From contig JALHNL010000003.1 of NCBI GenBank assembly GCA_022843545.1, forward strand, positions 17,319 through 81,318: DNA of 64,000 nt, read 5' to 3'. The notes under the pieces were generated by a model. The model saw nothing but the letters and a program-made list of their open reading frames with translations. It had not been told where the DNA came from and did not search any database. The stretch is from Phycisphaerales bacterium (GTDB lineage Bacteria > Planctomycetota > Phycisphaerae > Phycisphaerales > UBA1924). Position numbers and translations under genes: made by a program. Positions within the stretch are counted from its first letter, which is position 1. Each line of letters starts with the position of its first letter. Positions 53,570 through 63,757 of this stretch are shown here, piece by piece.

Positions 53570-54774
53570 TCACTCCCGAAGACATTGTCCGGAAAGCGAC
53601 AAACCTCTACCCGGCCTTCCTTGAGGCGTGGCTGAGCGGCACCGCCTTCTTCCCCCGTGTCATCCCCAGCAACAAGACTCTTCCCGATGATCTTCCGACT
53701 GCGAGCAGAGACATCCAGGCCCTTAGAGCAGGCTCAAAGGAGGTGCTTGGGTTTGGGTATTCTGTTGAATGGAGAGATGTCCGCTCGCGAAAGCACGGCA
53801 AGAATCTCTTCCCGTCCCGTATCTTTTTCGAGACCGAGGCCGACTTTCTTCGCACCACGGGCAAGGCCAAAGACTTCCAGAGGTTCTCATCTGCCGTGAC
53901 ACGGCTCCGCAAGGACTTCCCGGAGCTTGTCGACTGGTGCCGGCGTCACGTGCGAGAGGTGGTTGACCAGGCAGAAAGCCTTGATGGACTCATCGAGGTC
54001 CTTCACTACTTCCGAGCTCACCCTCGCCCACAGCGCTTCCCCCGCGAGCTTCCGCTAAGTGTTGACACCAAGTTCATCGAAAGACACCAGCAAACCCTTC
54101 GTGCCTGGCTTGATCTTGTCCTTCCGCCCCACACAATCAGGGCCGACGAGGATCACTTCGAGCGCCGCTTTGGACTCCAGTACGTAGAACCCCATTTCTT
54201 CGTGCGCTTCATTGACGACCGACTTCGTGACGAACTGGCCGCGCCCTGTGATGCGCTATCGGTACCCGTCAGCACTCTGGCACATTGGCAGTTCGAAAGT
54301 GTCACCGTCGTCATCGTTGAGAACAAAACGAACCTTCTTACCCTGCCGCGGATCGAGCGAGGTGTTGCTCTTGGTGGGCTGGGAAACGGCGCCGTCCTGT
54401 TTCGCGATCTCCCCTGGCTGGCAACGAATGCGCTTCTCTACTGGGGTGACCTTGATGTGCAGGGCTTTGAAATCCTCTCGCGTGTCCGGACTCACTTCCC
54501 ACACACACGAAGTGTCATGATGGATGAGTCCACACTCGCTCGTCACCGCGCACTCGCTATGCCTGGGACGGAGTGTTCTCCTTGCACTCCCGTGCCGACC
54601 CTTCTTACCCCAGAGGAGGCGTTGGCTTTCTCCATCTGCCTGAAAGACAACATCCGCCTCGAACAGGAACGAATCCCACAACTGCTTGTGACTGAGGTAT
54701 TTGGTCTTCTCTCGCCACTCGTCGTCAGGACAGAGGCTCACGTCGGAACCGTACTCCGGAGTGCGCTCGCATGA
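53566..54774 (+). CDS. jetD: Wadjet nuclease JetD (DUF3322/DUF2220)
   Basis: A 402-residue Toprim nuclease that makes the DNA cut once JetABC has recognised a small circle. The N-terminal arm is DUF3322-like (MITPEDIVRKATNLYPAFLE). The C-terminal Toprim-type fold has VTVVIVENKTNLLTL (Glu) and WGDLDVQGFEIL with the DxD acids, then SVMMDESTLARHR. All metal-binding acids are present. The ATG overlaps the jetC stop by four bases, and its own TGA overlaps the ATG of a secreted FG-GAP gene. Confidence 0.92.
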   Translation: MITPEDIVRKATNLYPAFLEAWLSGTAFFPRVIPSNKTLPDDLPTASRDIQALRAGSKEVLGFGYSVEWRDVRSRKHGKNLFPSRIFFETEADFLRTTGKAKDFQRFSSAVTRLRKDFPELVDWCRRHVREVVDQAESLDGLIEVLHYFRAHPRPQRFPRELPLSVDTKFIERHQQTLRAWLDLVLPPHTIRADEDHFERRFGLQYVEPHFFVRFIDDRLRDELAAPCDALSVPVSTLAHWQFESVTVVIVENKTNLLTLPRIERGVALGGLGNGAVLFRDLPWLATNALLYWGDLDVQGFEILSRVRTHFPHTRSVMMDESTLARHRALAMPGTECSPCTPVPTLLTPEEALAFSICLKDNIRLEQERIPQLLVTEVFGLLSPLVVRTEAHVGTVLRSALA

Positions 54775-55919
54775 CTGTTACGCACCGACTTCGCTGCCAT
54801 CTGGGCGCGTTCTTAGTCCTTGCCGCTTCTCGCTCCCTTCTTGCCCAACAACCGACAGTCCTCTCCGGCGAAACTCCGGTCACACTCTCAAACCCTGGCC
54901 GTCAGCTTGCCCTCGGTGACCTCGACGGCGACGGCAACGTTGACCTTGTGGTGCTTCGGGTGGACGGCACACTCGATCTCTTTCTTGGCGATGGCAAGGG
55001 GACCTTCACCCTTCGTGACTCGCAGCGCACCTTCTCCGATTCCTCGCAGATCGTGATTGGTAACACCGACAATGACCATCGGGACGAAATCTTGGTCTGT
55101 AATCGGAATCCGAACTCGACCACCAATCGGACAGGCTTCAGCCTTTCCCGCTGGGATGGGGAGCGCCTGAAGATCACAACTCTCACCCCACTCCCCTTTG
55201 CTCCAATCTCCTCGATGCTTCTCTTCGACTACAACCGTGACGGCCTCAAGGACCTTTGCGCCGTCCTCGACAAGCGCCTCGTCATGATCCGTAACGACGG
55301 AAACGACATGTTCGTCTTCTCGGAGGAGATCGCGAATCTCGGCACCGAGTGCCGCACCCTGGCCTCAGGCGACATCGATGGCGACGGCACGCCTGAACTC
55401 ATCGCCGGTGTTTCTCCGATGCTTAAGGCCTTCGCACAAGGAAAGGAGCCAAGAGAACTGTTGACGGGTTCACTTCCCTGGGTAGTGAGTTCCCCGGTCG
55501 CGATGGTGTTCGCTGACCTCGACCTCGACAACGACCAAGATCTCGTGAGCTGTGAGCAGGCCATGCTCCTCGTCGCGGAGAATGATGGCAAGGGTAGCTT
55601 TCCATTCCGGTACCGAAACGAGCTCTTGTCTGTCACGGCCCTTGCTGTGGCCGACTTTGACGGCGAGCATCACCCCGACATCGCAATCCTCTACTCCCGT
55701 CCCGCTCCTGAGCAGTCGTACTTCGAGGTCCAATGCAACTTCCCGCATTCGCTCCGGGTCTTGCCGCGATCGGTCACGACGCTGCAAGCACCCCGTGCAA
55801 TGGTCACTCAAGACTTCGATGGCGATGGCCGTGCCGACGTCGTTGTGCTCGGCGGCCCGAGCGGCAACGTCCTCAGACTCCATATGGACCCCATCGACCA
55901 GACGGCGACACATCCCTGA
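54771..55919 (+). CDS. Secreted FG-GAP/VCBS-repeat protein coupled to the Wadjet operon
   Basis: A 382-residue protein with a signal peptide (LGAFLVLAASRSLLAQQ) and repeated calcium-binding loops of the type DxDGDGxxD: LGDLDGDGNVDLVV, LFDYNRDGLKDLCA, ASGDIDGDGTPELIA, FADLDLDNDQDLVS, VADFDGEHHPDIA and DFDGDGRADVVV. These mark an integrin-like seven-bladed beta-propeller with no catalytic domain. Its ATG overlaps the jetD stop in ATGA, and its leucine codons use CTT as in the jet genes, so it moves and is translated with Wadjet. A secreted role beside an intracellular plasmid nuclease is unexpected. Confidence 0.85.
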   Translation: MTVTHRLRCHLGAFLVLAASRSLLAQQPTVLSGETPVTLSNPGRQLALGDLDGDGNVDLVVLRVDGTLDLFLGDGKGTFTLRDSQRTFSDSSQIVIGNTDNDHRDEILVCNRNPNSTTNRTGFSLSRWDGERLKITTLTPLPFAPISSMLLFDYNRDGLKDLCAVLDKRLVMIRNDGNDMFVFSEEIANLGTECRTLASGDIDGDGTPELIAGVSPMLKAFAQGKEPRELLTGSLPWVVSSPVAMVFADLDLDNDQDLVSCEQAMLLVAENDGKGSFPFRYRNELLSVTALAVADFDGEHHPDIAILYSRPAPEQSYFEVQCNFPHSLRVLPRSVTTLQAPRAMVTQDFDGDGRADVVVLGGPSGNVLRLHMDPIDQTATHP

Positions 55920-56066
55920 TGTGGACCGGGATGATGAGATGGACAAGACGAGGCCCCTCCTCCTCGCTCACACTTACACCTCACTCACGTCATCACGGGG
56001 CAATCGTGCAGCGAGAAGCCCCCAGCTCCGCCGGGGTGATCACGAGATGCCTTGTGTGGCGGGATG

Positions 56067-56417
56067 CTACCGTCGTTTACCTGCGACGAACAGCCCGCGG
56101 TCGTGCTTCTCGAACCGGGCATCGGTGCCCTTGGCCGCGATCTCGCGGATGATGGCGGCGTAGAGCGTCGCCTCGGGTGTCTTGCCGCCGGGACTCTTCC
56201 ACAGGCCCTTAGCCTCCATCTGTTCGATCAGATCCTTGGCCTGCATCGGTTTGCTAGCGCCGGCGATGATCTGTGCTGCGGCGTCGAGGGCGCTTGTGCG
56301 CTTGGGCTTCGTTGACTTCGTGACCTTTGGCGCCTTTCCGGCCTTCTTCGTTTTCGCATTGCTGGCGGTCGCACCGACCTTCTTGTTCTTCCCATTCCCG
56401 GACTTCTTCGTACCCAT
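56067..56417 (-). CDS. HARE-HTH winged-helix protein
   Basis: A 116-residue protein with a lysine-rich N-terminal tail ([20 protein letters not shown]) and a HARE-HTH winged helix at residues about 45-112: [53 protein letters not shown]. The domain links DNA-binding or chromatin-like functions with modification or repair enzymes, and small versions occur in planctomycetes. It faces the FG-GAP gene and lies near the right end of the island. Confidence 0.82.
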   Translation of the reverse strand: MGTKKSGNGKNKKVGATASNAKTKKAGKAPKVTKSTKPKRTSALDAAAQIIAGASKPMQAKDLIEQMEAKGLWKSPGGKTPEATLYAAIIREIAAKGTDARFEKHDRGLFVAGKRR

Positions 56418-56711
56418 CGGACATTCCTTTCGGTTGATAGCAATCGCGGCACATCGCCGCGGTAACGCGTGACCGGCGACGTTGCCGACACGCGACCAAG
56501 AGGGCCATCAACACGCGAAGAAGGCAAGGTCCATCTGGAGCTACTCCGACCATGCGCCGCGAGCCGGACCCTGCGGAGCGCCGCAACTCAGATTCTGCAG
56601 TAATGTCCGCCGAATCACCTTGCTCTCTCCGCAGTCGCATGGCTCAGTGTGTGCGCCGAGCCGGGATTGGCGCAACAGGCGCGAGGTCCCAGATGACGGC
56701 GGGAGTCGACC

Positions 56712-57349
56712 GTGAAGCGCGAACCGAAAGCCAGACATCCCGGACTCACGCAGGTCGATGGCGAACCACGCGAGACGCGGATCGACGCCCTCGATGTCGA
56801 GCGACTTGCGGACCTTTCCATCGCGGACTTGAGAAAGCTCTGGCTGAAGCACATGGGCCGGGCAAGGCCGCCAGCGCAGAAGCGGCTGCTCATCCGCGAA
56901 CTGGCGTGGCGGACGCAGGAACGCGTCCACGGCGGCCTCGACGCCGAGACACGGCGGCTCCTCTCACGTGCCATGCGAGCCGCGACGGCAGACGAAACGC
57001 CTGTCGATGCGGCCGCCGGCGCGAACGGTGTGCAGGCACCAACTGCGAAGCGCCGACCGCGGGGTGCTGCTTCGACAGCGCGGGCCTCGGGGAGCGATCT
57101 CCCTCCGGCCACGAGGTTCTCCCGCGTCTGGCAAGGGGTCCGGTATGAGGTCTATGTCCTTGACGGCGGCCGCTTCCGTTTGGCGGGACGCGATCAGACC
57201 TACGCCAGCCTCAGCGAGATCGCCCGCGAGATCACCGGCACGCGCTGGTCCGGCCCGCGGTTCTTCGGCCTAGCGACGCGGGAGGGTTCCGGCGACGAAG
57301 ACCCGCGCTCGAGCAACAGGCAACGCCCACGCCGCAACGGAGGTGACTC

Positions 57350-57353
<4 letters not shown>
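56712..57353 (+). CDS. DUF2924 protein preceding a serine recombinase
   Basis: A 213-residue basic protein of the DUF2924 family. The N-terminal helical part has LSIADLRKLWLKHMGRARPP and LLIRELAWRTQERVHGGLDA; the C-terminal small domain is TRFSRVWQGVRYEVYVLDGG ... FRLAGRDQTYASLSEIAREITGTRWSGPRFFGL. These proteins are often encoded just before large serine recombinases of mobile elements and may assist recombination or DNA binding. GTG 56712 is the start; the stop overlaps the recombinase ATG. The preceding 290 bases hold no gene that I can see. Confidence 0.83.
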
Positions 57354-59137
<1,784 letters not shown>

Positions 59138-59464
59138 CCATCAACGGATGAGCCAGGCGATCACGTGAGCCACGACGCAGATCGCACCGCTTGGCTTGTT
59201 CAAGCGGCGGTCATACCGCGACCGCAGCCATAAACGGCGACTGTCGCAGTGCGGCGTTCGACACGAGGTCCACTGCTCCCAGGCGAGCACCAACGCCACA
59301 CCGCCAGGTCCGGATAGACCGTCAAGCGAAATCTGAACTGCCGGAATCGGCCCCGAGAGACTTTCGGGGTAAAGCGGCCCGAAAGTGACCGCGTCCGCGA
59401 TCTCCCGCGTCTCTCGGTGCTCAAGACTCGCGGAATCTCGCGAGGAATCGCGAAGAAATGATAA
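59138..59464. other. Intergenic stretch at the right border of the island
   Basis: About 330 bases between the recombinase and the terminator of tRNA-Ser(GCU). No gene was recognised; short minus-strand frames (for example one ending at 59141) have no family match. The recombinase attachment site may lie here, but the matching left-end sequence was not found by eye. Confidence 0.45.
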
Positions 59465-59497
59465 AGCGGGAGACCCTCGCAAGGAGAGTCTCCCGCT
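59465..59497 (-). terminator. Terminator downstream of tRNA-Ser(GCU)
   Basis: Ten-base stem AGCGGGAGAC (59465-59474) with GTCTCCCGCT (59488-59497). On the minus strand it follows the tRNA by four bases and is trailed by TTATCATTTC. Confidence 0.75.
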
Positions 59498-59501
59498 CAA
59501 G

Positions 59502-59593
59502 CGGAGAGGGGGGGATTCGAACCCCCGATACGGAGTTAACCCCCGTATAACGGTTTAGCAAACCGTCGCCTTCAGCCTCTCGGCCACCTCTCC
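59502..59593 (-). tRNA. tRNA-Ser(GCU)
   Basis: A 92-base class II cloverleaf on the minus strand. The acceptor GGAGAGG (59593-59587) pairs with CCTCTCC (59509-59503), followed by discriminator G. The anticodon loop holds GCT. A long variable arm (TACGGGGGTTAACTCCGTA) and a T arm with GGTTCGAATC are present. Its 3' end faces the accessory island. CCA is not encoded. Confidence 0.95.
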
Positions 59594-59793
59594 GGCGAGC
59601 CCAATCCTGTGCCGCTCTCGCTCAGGAATCAAGCCCCTTTCGTTTTCTCTTGCTCGCCCTCACGGCGACCCGCCACGCCTCGCTTCCCGAGTACCTTCCG
59701 CTCCCAGCGGCGCCCAAGCCGCCGGGCTCAGGCTGCTCGGTTTTGCTCTCCTTGGCTCCGCTCAGCTCCGCCCCGCACTGCTCGGTCCTCGGC

Positions 59794-60997
59794 TCAGGTC
59801 CGCTCCCGCTCTGACTTCCCACCAGCCGGCGGCGGCCCGGCCCCCGCAGGCCCCTCGGCCATCACGCCGCCCCCGGCACGCGTGGCCCGCTCGCCCCAAG
59901 GGTCCTCGCCCGTCACCAGCAGCTTCCACGCCGCGCCGCACTTGGCACACCTCACGGGCATCGGCGTGCCGATCGGCACACCTGACACATCCGCCGCGCA
60001 CGACGGGCACAGCCCCTTCATCAGCATCTGCTGCCGCACCGCGCCCGCCCTGGGCGCCAGCCCCCGCTCGCGGAAGATCAAGAGCCAAAGCACGCCGATG
60101 AACAGCCAGAAGATCACACCAAGCACCGGGATCACCAAGTGCCCCGCCCGCGACCACGTCAGCGTCGAGGGGCCCGTCGCCAGCAGCGACCCCACCGCCA
60201 GCCCGCTGTTCCAGATCTGAAACACCAATATCGCCAGCATCCCTACCACCGCCAGCGTCCGAGTCGCCCAGCGCGCCAGCCCCGGCTCCATCGCCTCCCG
60301 CGCCGCTTCCAATCGCGACTTCACCCCGGCACTCGTCTCCCGCTCGATCGCCGCTCGCAGGCGATAGTCCGCCACCGGCACCTTCTTTCCCTCGTCATCC
60401 GTCACATAACTGAACCGCCGCCGCAGCCGCGCAAAGTACCCCGCCGCGTCGGGCACCCTCGCCCCCTCGGGCACCGCCGGCGGCGCGGGCACCACCTCCC
60501 CCGCGCGAAGCCCCGGCGCATCCAGCATCGCCACCGCCCAAGCCGCCTCGCACTCCGGGCACACCACGCACCCGTCGCCCTGCACGATGCACCCCTGCAG
60601 GCTGTACCCGCACGCCGCGCAGCGCCGCCGCGAGAGCGCAGTCTTGCGGATCTCCGGCGCCGACCGCCGCCGCACGTCCAGTTGAAGCGCCAGCCCCATC
60701 ACCCCGCTCACGGCCACCATCATCGGCAGCATCCACCCCCGCGGCAGCAGTCCCCCGCCCGCCGCCAGCCCCCCCCATCACCATCATCACCACCAGGAAC
60801 GCGCCAATGACCAGCCCCGTCCGCCAAGTCATTTTCTGCTGCGTGTCGGCCACGATCGTCATGATCCGCCCCGCCAGATCCCCCGCCTCCCGATCCTGCC
60901 AACGCGACATGTTCACCGGATCGCGCAGGTCATCCACCTGCACCACCGGCACAGCCCTGCCGCGATCATCCGGAGAGGTGTAACGCCAAAGTCCCAT
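59794..60997 (-). pseudogene. Zinc-ribbon membrane protein split by a frameshift at a G8 tract
   Basis: The N-terminal part (from ATG 60997: MGLWRYTSPDDRGRAVPVVQ) and the C-terminal part (ending at 59794) are in different frames. The switch falls at eight consecutive C on the plus strand (60769-60776). Restoring the frame gives a protein matching the neighbouring paralogue throughout: membrane segments, zinc ribbon CAACGYSLQG ... CPECEAAWAV, and second ribbon CPSC ... CAKCGAAW. It may be a pseudogene, a phase-variable gene or a sequencing error in a homopolymer. The function of the family is unknown. Confidence 0.78.
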
Positions 60998-61019
60998 CCT
61001 TCCAGCCTACCCAAGGAAT

Positions 61020-62132
61020 CTACGAGCGGTTGCCATTTACGCCTTGCATCACGTCCCGCGGCGGAGCGATGCTCCAAGCCGAGCCGCACTTCCCGCACTT
61101 CACGAAGCCGCTGTCTTTCGCCCACCTCGTCCAAAGGTCCGCCGCGCAAGACGGGCACAGACCCTGCTTCACCATGCTGAGCCGTACCTCCGTAGCCCGC
61201 GGACCAAAGCCAAACCCGCGCAGCGCGAGCAGTCCCAGCACGATGATCCCTCCGCACACCAGCAGCCTGAGCAGCGGCCCCACCAAATCTCCCGCCCGCG
61301 CCCAGGTCATCGTGCCGGGCTGCGTCGCCAGCACCGACCCGAAATCCCGCCCCGCGACGTGGAGCTGCCAAGCCAGGATCGCCCCGACTACCAACACCAC
61401 CAGCAACCGCAGCGTCAGCCTCGACGCATCAGGCTTCATCGCCTCACGCGCCGCGCTCAGCCGCGCTCGCATCCCCGCGTCGCTCTCCCGCTCCAGCGGC
61501 GCTCGCAGCCGATAGTCCACCACCGGCACCGCTTGGCCTTGATCGTCGGTGACGTACCGAGTCCACTTCCACCAGTTCCCCGTCATGCCCGTCGTATCCG
61601 GAACGCTCACGTCATCAGGCACCGCCGGCGGAGCAGGCACTGTCTCACCCATGCTCAGCCCAACCACGCCCATCTTCTCCACCGCCCAAGCCGCCTCGCA
61701 CTCCGGGCAAATCACGCACCCATCGCCCTGCACCACGCAGCCCCGCAGCGCATACCCACACGCGGCACACCGCCGACGCAAGAGGGCGGTCTTTCTTACG
61801 GCCGGGTCGGCACGCTTGTGGAAGTCCCGCTTGAACACCTCGCCCATGACCAGCCCGGCCAAGATCGCCAGCGGAAGGCTCGTCCATGGAGGCAACCCCA
61901 AAGCACCACCCGCGATCGATGTGATCCCGATCAGCAGCCCGGAGCCAAGACCAACACGCCGTCCGTAGTTCTTGCCCGCTTCCCCCACCGCCATCCCAAT
62001 CCGCCCCGCCAGATCCCCCGCCTCCCGATCCTGCCAACGCGACATGTCCGCCGGGTCGCGCAGGTCATCCACCTGCACCACCGGCACAGACTTGCCCCGA
62101 TCATCCGGCGAGGTGTAACGCCACCACTTCAC
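61020..62132 (-). CDS. Zinc-ribbon membrane protein (intact paralogue)
   Basis: A 370-residue protein with MKWWRYTSPDDRGKSVPVVQ at the N-terminus, two hydrophobic hairpins (LLIGITSIAGGALGLPPWTS and LVVLVVGAILAWQLHVAG), and two zinc ribbons: CAACGYALRG with CPECEAAWAV, and CPSCAADLW with CGKCGSAW. Between the ribbons the segment RYVTDDQGQAVPVVDYRL repeats the theme of the N-terminus. The paralogue next door has the same plan. It is a cytoplasm-facing metal-binding membrane protein of unknown role, probably specific to this lineage. Confidence 0.78.
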   Translation of the reverse strand: MKWWRYTSPDDRGKSVPVVQVDDLRDPADMSRWQDREAGDLAGRIGMAVGEAGKNYGRRVGLGSGLLIGITSIAGGALGLPPWTSLPLAILAGLVMGEVFKRDFHKRADPAVRKTALLRRRCAACGYALRGCVVQGDGCVICPECEAAWAVEKMGVVGLSMGETVPAPPAVPDDVSVPDTTGMTGNWWKWTRYVTDDQGQAVPVVDYRLRAPLERESDAGMRARLSAAREAMKPDASRLTLRLLVVLVVGAILAWQLHVAGRDFGSVLATQPGTMTWARAGDLVGPLLRLLVCGGIIVLGLLALRGFGFGPRATEVRLSMVKQGLCPSCAADLWTRWAKDSGFVKCGKCGSAWSIAPPRDVMQGVNGNRS

Positions 62133-62210
62133 TTTCGGAGCTTACCGACTACCGCCCGCCCTCTTCCAAGCCCCTCCCCCCTACCGCCCCTCCCCCCCTA
62201 CCCTCCCCGG

Positions 62211-63047
62211 ATGCTCATGAAGCCGCATCGATCACCCGGTCACTCTCCGGCCGATCTCGAGATCGCCGCCCAGGCCGCCGCGCGCGTCGTCACGATTCAC
62301 CAGCACCTCGCCGGCTGGATGAAGCCCGGCATGACCCTCGCCAAGATCGACGCCGAGATCGCCCGCCTCCTCACCCAGCTCCAGTGCAAGTCCGCCTTCC
62401 TGGGCTACAAGATGGGCGGCAAGGGCCCCGCCTTCCCTTCCCAGGCCTGCCTCTCCGTCAACGAGTGCGTCGTCCACGGCACCGCCGCCTCCCTCCCCCG
62501 CCCCCTCCAGCAGGGCGACGTCCTCAAGGTCGACATCGGCGTCGTCTACCGCGGCTTCATCGGCGACGCCGGATGGACCTACCACTTCGGCAAGGCCCCG
62601 TCTGAGGTCCGCCGACTCATGGACACCGGCAAGCGTGCCCTGGCCGAGGGCGTCAAAGAACTCCGCCCCGGCAACGTCTACCTCAACTGGGCCAAGACCG
62701 TCCAGCGCATCTGCGAACACGAGGCCGGCTTCCACCTCGTCCGAGGCCTGGGCGGTCACGGTTACGGCCGCACCCTCCACGCGCCCCCCTTCGTCTCCAA
62801 CACCGTCCCCGAAGGCCCCAACGACTGGGCCGAGGCCCACTATCCCTGCACCCCCGGCACGCTCGTCGCCGTCGAGCCCATGCTCGCCGCCGGCACCAGC
62901 CACGTCGTGCAGGCCCCCAAGGCCTGGCCCGTCCTCACCGCCGACCGCTCCATGAGCGTCCACTACGAGCACGACGTCCTCATCACCGCCGCCGGCCCCC
63001 GCGTCCTCACCGACGGCCTGCAGGATGTGCCCGACGAAATCGCCTGA
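62211..63047 (+). CDS. map: Methionine aminopeptidase, type I
   Basis: A 278-residue metallopeptidase that removes N-terminal Met from new proteins. Metal ligands are visible: Asp in LKVDIGVVYRGFIGDAGWTY (two Asp), His in GLGGHGYGRTLHAPP, Glu in LVAVEPMLAAG and Glu in HYEHDVLIT. The substrate-pocket VNECVVHG block is present. The start is ATG 62211 or ATG 62217, just after a C-rich stretch; the frame continues upstream as non-coding antisense to the zinc-ribbon gene and was not used. Confidence 0.92.
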   Translation: MLMKPHRSPGHSPADLEIAAQAAARVVTIHQHLAGWMKPGMTLAKIDAEIARLLTQLQCKSAFLGYKMGGKGPAFPSQACLSVNECVVHGTAASLPRPLQQGDVLKVDIGVVYRGFIGDAGWTYHFGKAPSEVRRLMDTGKRALAEGVKELRPGNVYLNWAKTVQRICEHEAGFHLVRGLGGHGYGRTLHAPPFVSNTVPEGPNDWAEAHYPCTPGTLVAVEPMLAAGTSHVVQAPKAWPVLTADRSMSVHYEHDVLITAAGPRVLTDGLQDVPDEIA

Positions 63048-63115
63048 GCACACCGACTCCGTTCACGTCTGTCCGAGATTGCGCGAAACAAGGCGGGGTG
63101 ACACTCATGCTGTGC

Positions 63116-63151
63116 CACTGAGGTCCCGCGGCTCCGGGCGGGATTTCAGTG
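63116..63151. repeat. Hairpin repeat, copy 1
   Basis: CACTGAGGTCCCG (63116-63128) pairs with CGGGATTTCAGTG (63139-63151) with two G-U wobbles. It has the same arm pattern as the copy at 63268-63301 and shares a flanking GTGC with the third hairpin. Confidence 0.65.
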
Positions 63152-63267
63152 CGCCCGGACCGGGGCCTGAAGACCCTTCATTAGCCCGCAGACGGCCGAC
63201 TTCAGTCACACAAGCCGCGCGGCCATACACTCCAGTGCCACCCAGCCGGGGGTGGCGGTGGGGAGCA

Positions 63268-63301
63268 TTGAAGTCCCGCGAAGCCCCGGGACTTCAATGG
63301 C
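63268..63301. repeat. Hairpin repeat, copy 2
   Basis: CATTGAAGTCCCG (63268-63280) is the exact reverse complement of 63289-63301, with an 8-base loop. It is followed by GCAC, the complement of the GTGC flank of copy 1. A partial arm (GACTTCAATGCCACC) appears again near 63319. Confidence 0.7.
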
Positions 63302-63373
63302 ACGGTAGACTCGCCCCATGACTTCAATGCCACCCGCGGGTTCGCGTCGCCGTGCCGCTTAACGGGAGGACGA

Positions 63374-63601
63374 GTGCGAGGCAGCGTACTCCGTACACTT
63401 CTTGCCGCGGCCGTCGCGTGGTGGATACTTGTATTGATGTCCATCCTGATTGCGGCTTTTGTATATCCTGGCACATGGAATGCACTGCTGCGGCACGTTC
63501 GTACACTGGGCAGCGTGCCTGTCGCTTTGGCCGGAATGGTCGTAACCATAACCGTGGCCAGTCTGGCATTTGTTCTGATTTATAAACCACACCGCTCTTA
63601 A
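63374..63601 (+). CDS. Small two-helix membrane protein
   Basis: A 75-residue protein starting with GTG 63374, five bases after the strong ribosome site GGGAGGA. Two hydrophobic helices make up most of it: LLAAAVAWWILVLMSILIAAFVY and VPVALAGMVVTITVASLAFVLIY, with a short polar link and a basic C-terminus. No family is recognised. Its A/T content is higher than that of its neighbours, and it lies among hairpin repeats, so recent acquisition is possible. Confidence 0.6.
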   Translation: MRGSVLRTLLAAAVAWWILVLMSILIAAFVYPGTWNALLRHVRTLGSVPVALAGMVVTITVASLAFVLIYKPHRS

Positions 63602-63668
63602 ACCAGGTGAGACCGGTGGCCCTGAATTCGGCGGGTGGCACTGATGTTCTCAAACACCTGCGCCGTGC

Positions 63669-63702
63669 CACCGATGTGCGGAGTCCTCGGAGCACATCGG
63701 TG
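63669..63702. repeat. Inverted repeat, possible third hairpin relative
   Basis: CACCGATGTGC (63669-63679) pairs exactly with GCACATCGGTG (63692-63702), loop 12 bases. The flank GTGC and the CAyyGAnGT start match the arms of the hairpins at 63116 and 63268, so it may be a divergent copy or simply a terminator. Confidence 0.5.
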
Positions 63703-63757
63703 CTCTTCCGCCACCGCCCGAAGCCGGCCCTTGACACATCGGGTATGCTCTTGCCAG

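Noticed and set aside
61044..62210. Upstream extension of the methionine aminopeptidase frame
   Set aside because: The frame is open by chance opposite the zinc-ribbon gene; the family starts near 62211.
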